A stretch of 64,000 nt of DNA from Haemaphysalis longicornis (lineage: Eukaryota; Arthropoda; Arachnida; Ixodida; Ixodidae): contig JABSTR010003212.1 in the NCBI GenBank assembly GCA_013339765.2, positions 1-64,000 of the forward strand. The letters run 5' to 3'. This document shows, one piece after another, positions 12,691-24,519 of the stretch. The translations under genes and the position numbers were made by a program. The first letter of the stretch is position 1, and every line of letters starts with the position of its first letter. The notes below the pieces were generated by a model. The model did no database searches and had not been told where the DNA came from. It worked only from the letters and a program-made list of their open reading frames with translations.

Positions 12691-15197
12691 GTCGGCTACA
12701 CCCTGTCGTAATGCTCCTGTTAGTTAAAAAATCTAATACGGTATATTTTCTCACGCTTTGTGGAAAGTGTCTCTGTCAAAAATAGTAACATCGATTGCCC
12801 TTTTTTCAAGATCTATGCCGGCCACTAGCTTTGATAAGAATTATGCGCCTCGAGCACTGCCTCAACTTGCGCCAGTGAAATCCCGGTAGCTGTCCGTTTC
12901 AAAATCAGCAGCGGGAGTCGCAGGCCCGCTCATTAATGTGGTTGCTACTTTTGGGGCACCTGTGCGTTCGAAATACATTTTACTTTGGGGCAATACTCTG
13001 TTCACAATTGTGATCTACAGAGGGTAAATATTTCTGGCGCGATCTGAGTGTGGTACATTCGGTCTGTATGAGCGCCAGGTGTGTGTCACAGACCAATGTG
13101 GCGATGCCCGCGTATGAATGGAACTGATTGTATTTCCACTGTCCTGAAATTTACTAACGGTGTCTCCGTGAGCAGCGTTTTGTGAGATGGTCATGATATT
13201 CTACACAACAATGATGGTAAACTGGTTTTTTGCGCTTTTATATCCCAGCAGAGCACCCCACCTGACAGAAAGCCAGTTACGATTGCTGATTTAAAATCTC
13301 GGATATTGATCACTACCTTGTGCCAAGCACTGTGGTATAAATTCTACGAACATTCTGAAACAAAAGTACCGTAAATAATACAAAATTATACCTGGACATT
13401 TGAAAAGGACAAAGAAGTTAATGCTGCGTCGTCTTGACCTGACGTGAGCGTTCGGAAACATTGGTCATCTCCTCCGCGAGCAGCGCGGCGCCGGGCTTAG
13501 AAAGCAAGCTGCGTCCGCGACTAAACGCGTCTTCAAAACATTGCCATATGGCACAGGGAACATGCAGAATCTAGCACAATCTTAACTCAGATGGCCTTAT
13601 CAAATACTACACTTTTTCAGCGACACCTTTTATTATTGTGAACTCCCTGCCTGGTACATCGAAAAATGCGTCCTCCGAGTGAGCAGCTGTGCGTTTAAGT
13701 CGAAAAACAGAAGAAATTTGAGTACGATGATTGTGTGCGTGATTGCAAAAGCGTTTAGTCCTTCCTTTTGTTCCGCTTACGGGCACAACGATACCTGGGC
13801 ATTCCCCTCCTTCCTGCCGCCATCCTGCGAAAAAGCGGAGCATTTCGCATCTAGTTGGTTATGTAGCATAAATCCCACCGGACGTAAGTTTAGACAACCG
13901 TGTTAAACATTTCCTAAGCTGCGCTCGTTTTTTTTTCATCCCCGTACGAGCTATTGTGTTTCTTCCCGACTTGCAGACAATCTATCATTCCGTGGTTTCT
14001 TTAAATTTCCGTGATTCTCGCCGCACGCCGTGAGTGGGCACGCATTAGAGATCCTTGCGATATACTTATTATTTTGGCGTGGCTTAAAAACCTTTAAAAG
14101 GCACAAGTGGTTGTTGGGTATGCGGATAATACCATTACCGAGACAAATTTTTCTATTCGAAACAAGTCCGCATGCGTTGTACGCTGCAAGACGAATTCAA
14201 GCTCTTTCTCTGTGGTAGTGCCACGTATAAACAAGGCGACAATAGAATTCATTTGTACTTGACGTGTCCGAAGGCGACAGTGGTGATATGCTGCTGCCGT
14301 CGCTGACGACCCAAGAGCAGCCAGGGAGCGAGCAGAACCACGTCCTCGGAAAACTTTTCTTGGTGTTCGAGCGCTCTACCAACACTCTCCTTTTTTTAAG
14401 TGGCCTAGGCGTACTATTTGCTTACAGCCAATACTATAACAATGCGTTTAGGGTGCGGAAAAGGAAGAAAAGAAGCGAAAGAGAAGCGAAACATATCATG
14501 AGCCCCTATCACCCAGCAAGCGTGCATCCCGAAAACAGCGCGGAGAAGCGGCGGCAGGCTGAGAAGTCATCGCCAAGCTCGATGCCTATAGCACTTGCAG
14601 TAGCTGCGACGTGTTTGTAGAAAATGCACGCCGGATTATCCCGTATGGATAACATGCTTAGAGCCAGCTCCGCTCGGAGACGGTGGTCTTTAGGAAAAAT
14701 CAAATATGACGGAGTAACGGGTGTCGTTTGTTTTCTTCTGATTTCCGCATGCGTGCTTATCTGAACAGCATTAGACAGGGCTAATATTTGTGCAGTCCCA
14801 TCCAGTAAATTTACCTCAACCAAGAATTCGTGGTCGAATGTACGGCTCACGGCGGCAATACCATTTTGTTTTTGTGGAGTATTTAAGTCCTAGAGTCGTG
14901 AAACAACAAACATAGGCTTGTGCTAAGATATTTGTTTTTTTATGGTGTCTGGACTATACCCTTAAATTGAATTTACGGCATGTGTTACACCGAGGTTCCA
15001 TTGTTGGGATTAAATGTAATTTAGATGCCAGCAAAAAAAATAAAACACAATTTACAACTACCTTCGATGCGTGATGCGTCGAAAAACGGTCGTCTTCGCA
15101 TGGATACTTCAAAATTGCTATCACGAGCGGCCACGCTTTTGAAAAATAAAACGATTTGGTATGATGCCCATATTTACGTAAATGCTCCGACAATACA

Positions 15198-15200
<3 letters not shown>
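12691..15200. other. Unassigned DNA
   Basis: The longest ORFs are 14264-14620 (plus, 118 codons, lysine/arginine-rich after a hydrophobic patch) and 14509-14850 (minus). They overlap on opposite strands and neither resembles a family I know. No splice pairs could be supported. Confidence 0.4.

Positions 15201-15266
<66 letters not shown>
15201..15266 (+). repeat. (TC)33 microsatellite
   Basis: Sixty-six bases of uninterrupted TC dinucleotide. Its perfection suggests recent expansion. It generates artificial Ser-Leu and Arg-Glu ORFs on the two strands. Confidence 0.99.
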
Positions 15267-15269
<3 letters not shown>

Positions 15270-15575
15270 ATTTGAGTATCTAGTTTAAGCCGATTTGTGA
15301 TCACTGAGAAAAATTGTCAACATGAGTATTGTAAAAAAGGAAAGCCTGCGTTCATGTTGGTGCATTTTATAACTCAAGACAAATAAACCTTGCTCTTCCG
15401 TTTCACATGAACTCTCTGTCACATCCACGTGCGCTTCATAGCTTTGCGGGTCATCCACCTCCACAAAGTGCAGTGTTTACTAAGAACGAAGCTCTTAAAA
15501 AATTGTAGTTTTTCTGGCCCGCGGTTAAAAATGTCAAGGAACTGCCGAGCGCGCACACGTCAGCGCGGGCCTTTC

Positions 15576-15816
15576 GGCGACCGCAGGGCAGTTACAAAAC
15601 ATGAAAATGCCCAGCATTCCTGTCTGCGTACCTCTCGACGAACGCCCAGCGTCCTCTGCTTACGTTCGTGAAGCCAATCATACCCACTTATGGAGATTGG
15701 CCAAGATGTCGGCGACCGGACGGCAGTTAAAAACATCATGAAAATGCTGACCGCTCATGCGTACGTGCATGCGATGATCGTGCAGCGTACGAGGCGGACG
15801 TTCGTCAAGCCAAGCC
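15576..15816 (+). repeat. Diverged tandem duplication, period about 135 bp
   Basis: The segment starting GGCGACCGCAGGGCAGTTAC at 15576 recurs as GGCGACCGGACGGCAGTTA at 15711. Both copies contain CATGAAAATGC and end near ACGTTCGTGAAGCC or ACGTTCGTCAAGCC. No function is evident. Confidence 0.6.
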
Positions 15817-15973
15817 TACCCTTTAGGAGGCCTGGCAACATTGGCAAAAAACCTGTAGCCCTTTGCCGCAATCTTGGCAACACTCGTTTGGATCGAAGAA
15901 GGCGCGTCATAACGCACGCTCTCCAAGACGGTGCCCAATGATGATTATGAGGATCATCCGCATATTCAACATA

Positions 15974-16030
15974 GTCGTCGTCGTCGTCGTAATCATCAGA
16001 ATAATCATTATCATCATCATCAGCAGCAGC
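15974..16030 (+). repeat. Imperfect trinucleotide repeat (TCG, ATC, CAG)
   Basis: A run of TCG units is followed by ATC/ATA units and then CAG units. This is simple-sequence DNA; ORFs through it show poly-Val, poly-Ile or poly-His runs. Confidence 0.9.
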
Positions 16031-19000
16031 AAAAGCCTACTCAGGTCCTCTGGAGGAGGAAGGCCTCTCCTATTGACCTAGAGCCGCTCACGTCCTGCGC
16101 TGCGCGAGTCCACAGTTTACCCGCAACATCTTTATTTCATCCCTCCATCGGAATGTTGGCCTTCCCCACCTTCTCAAGACATCTTTTGGTATCCGCTCTT
16201 TTACCCTTGTTATCCAGCGGTTGTCCTTTCGTCTGAGTGCATGGCAAACCTACGTTCATTTCTTGTTTTTATCTGAACTATAGTATCAGCTACTCTAATT
16301 TGTTCTCTTACAAGTAGCTCTAAACAAGTAACTAAAGTCTTTTCATATGCTTTTAGCCAAGTAGCCACAAGTACCTCATCTCCACCCCTCTCCTGCTCCC
16401 ATTGCGTCGTCTGCTATCTCTGTCCGCCATGATCTTCCTAAGCCGCCGCAGCTGCGCCTACACCCCGCACGTCGGCCGTGTTGCGCGCAGTGCCTTTGCA
16501 ATAGCACGAAGTTTCTTTATCGGTTAAAGATTGTATACTAACGCGGAAAATCTGATAATTAGAGCCACAACTCGCAGAAAGGAAGCAAGCGCTGAATTTA
16601 CACGCGCGGTATCACCATTGTTAGCGCTTGCATCCAGAACATTCGCGTACAATGGCGGAAGAACAGCGCTTGGTTGCAAAATCCGTCAAATCATGAATGA
16701 TTTGAAGACCCTGAAGTCCCTTCATATTAAATGAAAACTGGCTCAGGCCTAGGTATCTCCAGTGGCCAAAGCGATATCGACAAATTCAGTTCATCAATCG
16801 CCAATCTTTTTTTTTTTAGTGAGCCTTTCTGAAAAAAAAGGCAGGTTAGGAACTCTTTAAGTTTCTAGTTAACGCTGACTTCGAGTCGAGCCTTAAGACA
16901 TTAAAAATAGCTTACGGTATTAGAATGTGCATTGCATAGATCGGGGAAAATAACAGCGCGGCGATAACTATTCAGGCACAAGTTCGTAATTTGAAAAAAG
17001 AATGGAATGGTATAATGTCCTTCTTTCGAGTTTCGCAATACAAAGCACCTGGATGTCACCGCTTCAAGAAAAATAAAATTCATCGCGTGTAAATGAATAA
17101 AAAAGGTGGTAAATTTGACGTCTCTACAAAGCCGGAAACGGTTGGCTGTAAAAAAAGGATGCCTCTAACGCAAAGTCATGATGTTCTGCAGTGGCCACAT
17201 GTTCCAAGCAACTGGCGAGACACGATCGATCTTCGAGTTTTGAAGGACAATTTATTGGGTGCTCTAAAACCGCTGCCATCTTTCTGTAAAAACTGATATA
17301 ACCAGCCTCCGAGCAAATGTGGCCGTACTTTCACCAATACTGGATGCATGTATTTCTTCGTTTTAGAGAATGTGCGTTGACCCAAACTTCCACGATGAAT
17401 TCCTTACAAACAAAAAAATTCTGTCTTTTAATATTTTAAGAAACGCAGAACTTGGTTGTTCTACGTCACCAAGTTTGATTTTTTAGCACGTAATTGAAAT
17501 CTCCCTCCGCCAACAGAAATACAATGCGTGCGTATACCACGAATGCGGGATGGATTTTTCGAAATTAAGTTTTATTTTGTTTTCTTGATTTATCTTTATT
17601 TTTTTAAATGGTAATAAGTTTCTGTTACGTCTTTGAAAGAATATGTTTATTAAAACGCTACAGAAAACGATTAACGCTTTGCCACCCAGATCTATTCGTG
17701 TATTAGAACGTTCAAAACTTTCGAGATATATTCATCATCATATAATTTATGAGATTAGAAGTTTACGAGCAATGCACGATGATGGCCTTTCTTGAATGTT
17801 CTTCGAAAAACGAATAGGAAAACTGCAACGAATTCTCTTTATAGATGGCAGTCAGGAAAAATCTAGAATCTATTAAAAAGTGTATCATCAGACCGGTGGG
17901 ATGAGTTTAAGAATCCGGTACTTATTTTCAGTAATGCATGACCCAAACAATGGTTCCTAAAAAAAGTCGCGGCTTGAACAAAAGAACCAATGGCACATTG
18001 CAACCCATGTTGACCTCCTACAAAACGTGAACGCTAGCAAACTATGAAGTTCGAAGGAAAATACTAAAGGCTAGAAAACTAGGTCAACATCCAATGCTTA
18101 GGAATACCTAACTAACGACTTTGCTTTGAAAGGCTGTCACATTACCTCACAACTGGTCGTCACGAGGCACTACCGCAAAAGAATGTGGGTAATTTCTTGT
18201 TATACGTCAGCAATGGCTGTACTCTCAAGGACATCTTTAATTTTTGTTAAAAAACAGCAAATGTTTTTTCGTTAACAGAATGCAAAGAAAAACGATGTTA
18301 GCCTTTGGTTTATCTACGCGTGAATTTTAATCGCCAGCAAACCACTTCTTTGCAAGAAATATACTGGAAACAGAAAGAAATATCAGAATTTCTGTGCTAA
18401 TATGTTTCTCCCTCCTTCTTTAGAACATGTTGTACTCTAAAATGAAAAGTCTTCCACAGTGCGGCCTGTAAAACTGATGCGAAAGTTGAAGGCCATAATC
18501 ATAATGGTCTTAATGTTGTTTACCTCAAACCTTTTGAAATATAATGTTGTTGCTCTCTCTTTTTCGTAAACAAGTACGTCAAAAACAAAAGTATTTATAT
18601 CTCTCTTGACGCACACTACTATCCCGAAAATAAAAATACGCAGTCCGCTGACAATGTCAATATAAGAGGAGTTTCGAGTTAAGCAAAATACTGATAATTT
18701 GTGGCAGGGTCACTGAAATAACAGCGAATGCCGGCAGAAAATATTGACTGAACAGGAGAGTTTTCATAATAACGGCCAGAAAAGTTTCAGGGCAAAAAAT
18801 TGGCAGCATGTCTGATTCTTTCGTTACAAATGTCGACAAAAGACGATAGTCTTTCGTCAACATTTGCAAAGTAAATGCCTCCCTTGGATTTCCCACTCAC
18901 CACTCATGCTGTTCTTCTCCCGTCGCCCTCCTACCAAGGTAAACGCGCTACAGGTTTGCTCAAATGATTTCAATACCGCGTTTCACTGTTCCAGGTTGGG

Positions 19001-21896
19001 TGGCTCGATGCCAGTGTTGCTGTACGGGGGAGACGCGCGTGAATCGAGGCGCCCTACCTGAACGTTAATTATACAGCCAGGAGCCCTACTTGAACGTTTA
19101 TACAGCCACCTTGTCCAACTCCACGTGCGTGCCAAGCGGAACGCGGAACCTATCTAGTGGAACCTTTTGTAACAGCGTCCGTTTGATTTTCTAAAATGCC
19201 GCAGAAGGTATAGTGGCACGGAAGACAGCAGGCGACAGAGTGATTTTTTTTACGGCAGTAGACGAAGTATTTCAGTTGAATCAAGCACCCATGAATTAGT
19301 TACGGAGGAACAATGCAAATATCACTCATATATTCGATAACGGCCTGATATTTTCCCAATGTTTTAATATTGTTCGATGATGTTGAGAAGTATAAATATT
19401 CCCACCGGGCTTAAACCTTAAGATTTGCCTGTAGGTATAGAAACCTATTGCGAAGGTTATATTTCCTTTTGGCCGGGTGGCTGAATAGCGCTGCAGACAG
19501 ATAGAGAGACACACATGCAGACAGACCAAAATTTTCTCGTTAAAGAAGGCCAAAAAAACTATAGTACTTTAAATTTTAATCATTTGGGAAGAAAGCATTG
19601 CTTGATTCTCGCCTCTTCTTAACTCCCATCTGGTCCCAGAAAAGCGTTCTAAAACTGATCAAGGCACCGCATCAACTGTCGCCCGCCACCGCTATACTGT
19701 ACCTTTTCTGCAAAGCAGGTGCAACATATTTGTTGTTTCTGTCGTTGTGGGCACTTCTGCAGGCTCCTCTTCATCCGCATTGTCAGCTGCATCACCCACA
19801 GCTCTCTTCAACGGTGTTGCTTTCGGAACGCCATCTGGTAACCTAAATATCGGCGTTTTACGGCGTGCATTCTCCGTTTACGATTGCGTTCGGCATGCAG
19901 TAGGAGCTAGGTGTTGTAACAGACACAATATCAGGTTTCCGCAGTAGACGTTACCTCTTGTCCTCTATACCAACTTTTCGAGATATCATGGCACCTGAAA
20001 AAATTGCGTTTTGAGATTAAAGGTGGCCAATACGTTGCATTTATAGAACGTAGAAACACGCCATAAAACAATTTGGACTTAACCCTTTATTGGAGATATA
20101 CGGGATCGAGTTTACGAGAGGTTTCTCTGTCTGTGAGGTTATCTGATCCTTTTCTGGCCCAGTTAGGACAATTGCTGTGATTTTATTAACGGTTTAGACA
20201 GCTTTCAGGAACAAATGAGAGGTGAGGTAAACATAAACCAAAGAAAACGAGATGTTCATAAACGTTCATCCACAAATAAAACTATTTTTATCCGCTTGCA
20301 GACAATCTGCAAAAATGCTCGACTGTCTTTTTTTTGCGCCGTAGTGAAAACAGAAAATAAAAACTTCCATAGGGCTGGGGGATAATCTGAATTCAAACGC
20401 CACGCAGTTTAGCTTATCCCATTGAACACGCACAAATTGTGAGCCCTGTTGCTGCAGAGGCTCTCGCGAGTCACGCAGCCACCCTCTCCCTTGCAACGGT
20501 TTACCACCCAGCACGTTTAAATTAGCTCAAAATCAATGTTGTTAGTGGTGCACCTGACAATGATTTATAAAGTAATTATCGATCAAGCGATGTAAGTTTA
20601 TAAAAAAAATTTTTTTTGGGGGGGGGGAAGAAATAAGCTAGTTTTATTGATGTCCTTTTAAAAAAATTAAAAAATAAAATACGACTCTTTCCTGTTAAAT
20701 ATAAAGCTCAACATACTTCTTAAAAAATGCAGAGAGCAACTGTATTTGCTGGGTACACAAATTGAAATAAATTACGGTCGCTACAAAAAATAAAGAAAAA
20801 TTAGAGAAGTTAATATTCTAAAAAATGACGTAGGTTGCCCTAAGTTGCGCAATGCTTGAACCACCGCGAAGCTGAAGGTTTATTTCTTTGACATAATAGA
20901 GGGACACACCACCACGCATTGCATTAGGTTCGAAATTATTTATTTACATGTTGCCTTATGGCTTTCAAAGGTGTTAATAGTCATCCTCATATCGATCTAT
21001 ATCATCGTCTTCATCATCAATGACTGGGTGGCCAGAATAGTGTCATACACTGGCTTTCACAATTCTTCCAAAGTGGAACCTCTCAGTAAGTGCTACAAGC
21101 GGAGACAACCTGCTTCAAGAAATAGGTGTCTGTATACCAGCAGTCTTGTGCTCCCCTCTTGAGCCGGTGGCGGGCGTAAACAGTTTACTTGGTATTTTTT
21201 TGCCAATGCCACGTGAACGCCTAGATGACCTGGGGCCCTCCTCGTAAGACGCGTGCTCACGTCGTGTTACACGGTCGGAGTAACTATGACTAGGCGATTT
21301 TTGATGACGCCGCACAGAGAAGACCCAGCAACAGCAGCTCTGCTGTCAAAAATACATTGGGGTTCGAATAAAATTTTCACCCCGGGTGCCAAAACAGGAG
21401 CCAAGTGCTATAACTATCGCTACGTCTGCAGTGCAAGGATGGAACAAGGATTATATGGGTGTGTTCCTCATGAAAGGTGAACATGACGGCCCCGCAGATA
21501 GGATGAAGCAGTTAAGAAGTTGTTGATAACGGCTAGCTTCCGCCTTTATATATTATTGTAGGGCCCGGCAGAGACAAAAGGGCCCGACAAATGTTTTCGT
21601 TAACACTGAGAAGAATATGATTATTACATATTGCATGACAAAAGTAACAGGAGAAAATCCGCTCTCCAAATTCGCCCGTGAGCTCGCGTCAAAGAACCGA
21701 TTTAACATAGAAGCTCGCTCGCTACAGATTATTCGCAGGAGAACGATTTTTCACAATGATGCTCCATTTGTTCATGTTTTCAACGTTACCTTGTCTTTAA
21801 AAAAAAGACTGGTTTTCCCAAGGTTTGTTTTTATACTTTTGTCAACCGCTGGCATCTCTATTCAAAAAGCAGATAATCAGAAGCACCAGAAGCATC
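16031..21896. other. Unassigned AT-rich DNA
   Basis: No gene supported. Features of note are a short direct duplication at about 19052-19107 (CCTACCTGAACGTTAATTATACAGCC and a near copy 32 bp on) and a homopolymer cluster A8-T8-G10 at 20602-20627. A small cysteine-containing ORF tail at about 21303-21480 is discussed in the findings. Confidence 0.4.
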
Positions 21897-22330
21897 AAGC
21901 CATACAAAAGGGCATCCCACGAACCACCTTACCAGTTGGCATGGAAGCACGGCCGGAGCGATGTTCTTAGGCCTCTTGTTTGTTGCCCAGTTCATCACGG
22001 CTTGTCCATGGCTTGCCCAGTTCGTCACGGCTTGCCCATGCAACCCTGTACTGCTGCTTCGAGTTACCACCAAGTAACGGAGGACTTGTTTGGCTGGCCC
22101 ACAGGTAACTTGGGCCTGCTATCATCAGTGAACGGAACCAGCTCAGCCACATCGAAGCTATCGCAAGATACGCTCGGACTCAGCCTACCAGCATCTGCGT
22201 AATCGCTCCACCCCCCTTGAAGCCATGCAGAAGGACGTCCCACGGACCACCTCACCAGTCGGCATGGAAGCACGGCCCGAGCGATGCTCTTACGCCTCTT
22301 GTTGGTTCCGCAGGTTAGTCAACCTTCTTT
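21897..22330 (+). repeat. LINE 5' monomers (two copies, 323-bp period)
   Basis: The segment beginning AAGCCATACAAAAGGGCATC (21897) recurs as AAGCCATGCAGAAGGACGTC (22220) and runs on through CACGGCCGGAGCGATGTTCTT or CACGGCCCGAGCGATGCTCTT and CGCCTCTTGTT. Inside the first copy a 29-30 bp unit, TTGCCCAGTTCATCACGGCTT, is itself duplicated (21982-22010 and 22012-22040). The block lies directly upstream of the CR1/L2 ORF1, so it is probably a tandem promoter-type 5' UTR. That role is inferred from position only. Confidence 0.65.
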
Positions 22331-22493
22331 CTGCCCGGTAAATCATTGAAATATGACAACCGTTTTATTGCTGTGGTTACATGAACATGAGGCGTTCTTG
22401 AATCTTTTTGTGCTTTGTTTTTGGTTATATGCGGGGACATCGATGAAATTAGTTAAGGAAACCAACGAGCGCTGTATACGGATTTAGACTAAT

Positions 22494-23222
22494 CAATGGC
22501 AAAGGCGATTGAGGAACTAAAACGTGGCCATGAATCGATGGTATCTACTGTTACAAATATCAGCGCCCCCTAAAGCCGTTGAAAAGAAGGCAACCGGTAT
22601 TGAGCGCTGTCAGCTAGATCAGGCTGGTGCTGATTTTCCACCGTCCCATCTGTTTGAAGAAATAACCACGCCACGTGCAAGGCTTGATGAGACAGGAGAT
22701 CGCTCGAGGCAAGATAACTTATTGTTTTTCGGAATTAAAGAGAGTTCCTAAAGAAAGCTGGCAGGAATCTGAAGGCGAGATTTTCTCATTTGCTTCTGGA
22801 ATACTGCAGCTCCAAATCCCTGCAACCGACATTGTGCGTGCGCATCGCATAGGCCAGTATTCTGTGGACAAATACGTCCCATTGTGGTTACACTTTTCTG
22901 CTATTCAAAACTAAAGAACTGATTCAGCCCAAAAATCTTTGCTAACCGGACTCGGATTTATTATAAGATTTCTCTCTTTCTACCGCACATTGCACGTAAA
23001 AAGCGGATGGACTTTGGCGAAGGTTTGAAAACTTCATACAAACTGCACCACATCAAGCTCATTGCGACGGGAAACACAATGTACTGTGAAGATGCAGATT
23101 GTGTCCTTGAAGGTAGTGCAGCTGTTTCCTGTCTTCCTGCGGTTGCCTCTCCGGATGGTGCGTCTGTATCACCGAGGTCGACGCGTTCGGGACGTGTGTA
23201 TGGTCAGCCCAGCGGTAGCTAG
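22494..23222 (+). pseudogene. CR1/L2 LINE ORF1 remnant (nucleic-acid chaperone type)
   Basis: Reading from the ATG near 22496, an alpha-helical heptad-like start (AKAIEELKRGHESM) is followed after a frame change by RSRQDNLLFFGIKE and, in another frame, ESWQESEGEIFSF and DIVRAHRIGQY. These are hallmarks of the ORF1 RNA-recognition-like domain of L1/L2-type LINEs. The C-terminal segment (KLIATGNTMYCEDADC, then a Ser/Arg-rich tail) ends at the stop at 23220-23222, just upstream of the endonuclease frame. At least two frameshifts separate the parts, so no intact protein is possible. In live elements this protein coats the LINE RNA. Confidence 0.75.
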
Positions 23223-23229
23223 GATAATA

Positions 23230-24060
23230 GGAATGCGAGGGGTAGTGGTCCGTACGCGCAATGTTTCGGTTCTGTATACTAACATCCGTATCTTGTATCA
23301 AAAGAAGGATAGACTTAACGCATTAATCAATAATTCTGAAGCCAATATAGTTGTACTGACGGATACTTGGCCCACGAGCAAAATATCGGCGGATGAGTTG
23401 TTTCAGTGTGACAAAAACTTTGTGGTATATCGATGTGATCGTAGCGACAGCACAGGTGGTGGTGTACTGATTAAAATCAACGACCAGTTAAAAATCTTTA
23501 GCTGTCTCTGTAACTTCTGACCTTGAAATTATCCGGTGCTGCTTAACATTCAATTATAATGAAGATTATTCTTGGCGCCGCTTATCGGTCTCTATCCTCT
23601 CCTACCTGTTTTTGTGAGGGCCGCCATAATATTTTAAATCAAATTGTGACACGATATCCAGGAGCTGAGATTTTTTGGTTGGTGCTTCAGGAACAATAAC
23701 AACATTATTTTCTGGTGACACCTCTAGCACACGAATCTTAACGTTTCTAAATGTACATCAATGAGAATTTCCCGTAACAATTATCCCAATATTCAATGGC
23801 TGCATTCCACTCCTTAAGTCGAAGCTGCATCTTCTGAAGCGTCATATTTTCTCGACGTTTGCTCCAGTTTTAACTTACCCCAGCTTGTCTATCAACCAAC
23901 CCGTGTAACACTAAAAACGTCGTCTTTGGTTGATCTCGTCGTGACATCTGCCCCAGATTTTATTTTGTCAATAACGCACATCCCCAGCTTTAGCAACCAT
24001 GGCGTAGTCCAGTTCGGTCTTTCCCTTTCTGCTACAAGAAAACAGAAGTGCATAAAAAGC
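23230..24060 (+). pseudogene. CR1/L2 LINE endonuclease domain remnant
   Basis: The start is clear: VLYTNIRILYQKKDRLNALI, then EANIVVLTDTWPTSKISADE, the N-terminal strand and Glu-Thr-Trp region of apurinic-like LINE endonucleases (here Asp replaces the usual catalytic Glu). Later parts appear in other frames: ILNQIVTRYPGAEIF, NYPNIQW, SSLVDLVVTSAPDF and FSNHGVVQFGLSL. The last should be Ser-Asp-His; the Asp is lost to Asn. Bases 23698-23780 are not endonuclease sequence but a copy of part of the RT. Loss of catalytic residues and frameshifts make this nonfunctional. Confidence 0.8.
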
Positions 24061-24519
24061 ATCAGGGACTAGAATAGAGCCAACGTCGAAGCAATTAATA
24101 CAGTGCTTTGAATTTTTGTTGATAGTTTGTTGCCACGTTCTAGAAGGCTAAGCTTTGTACACATATAAAATTTCTTAAAACAACAGGTCTCTCAATTAAT
24201 CAAGAAACAAATACCATTACCGCGCGTTTACAGTAATACTAACGCTCCCTGATTTACCGGTTGTTTGAAACGATTGTCTAACAAAAAAGCCAGGCTCTCT
24301 TATACTGCCAAGAAATCTACTTGCCCGCAGCGCTGGTAAGCCTACAAATTATCAGCCGCATCTAACACTAACTCCCTTCGAACTGCAAAACGTGCCTTTT
24401 TTCAGTCAACTCTACCTTTATTAATAAAGACAAATGCTAAGCCTTCCTGGAGTAAACGAAGCCCAAAAACGACAACACAATAAACCTGGTTGATAATCAT
24501 GGCGTACCAGTATCTTGCC

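Noticed and set aside
14954..15304. Arg-Glu and Ser-Leu repeat proteins
   Set aside because: They are translations of the TC microsatellite in two directions.
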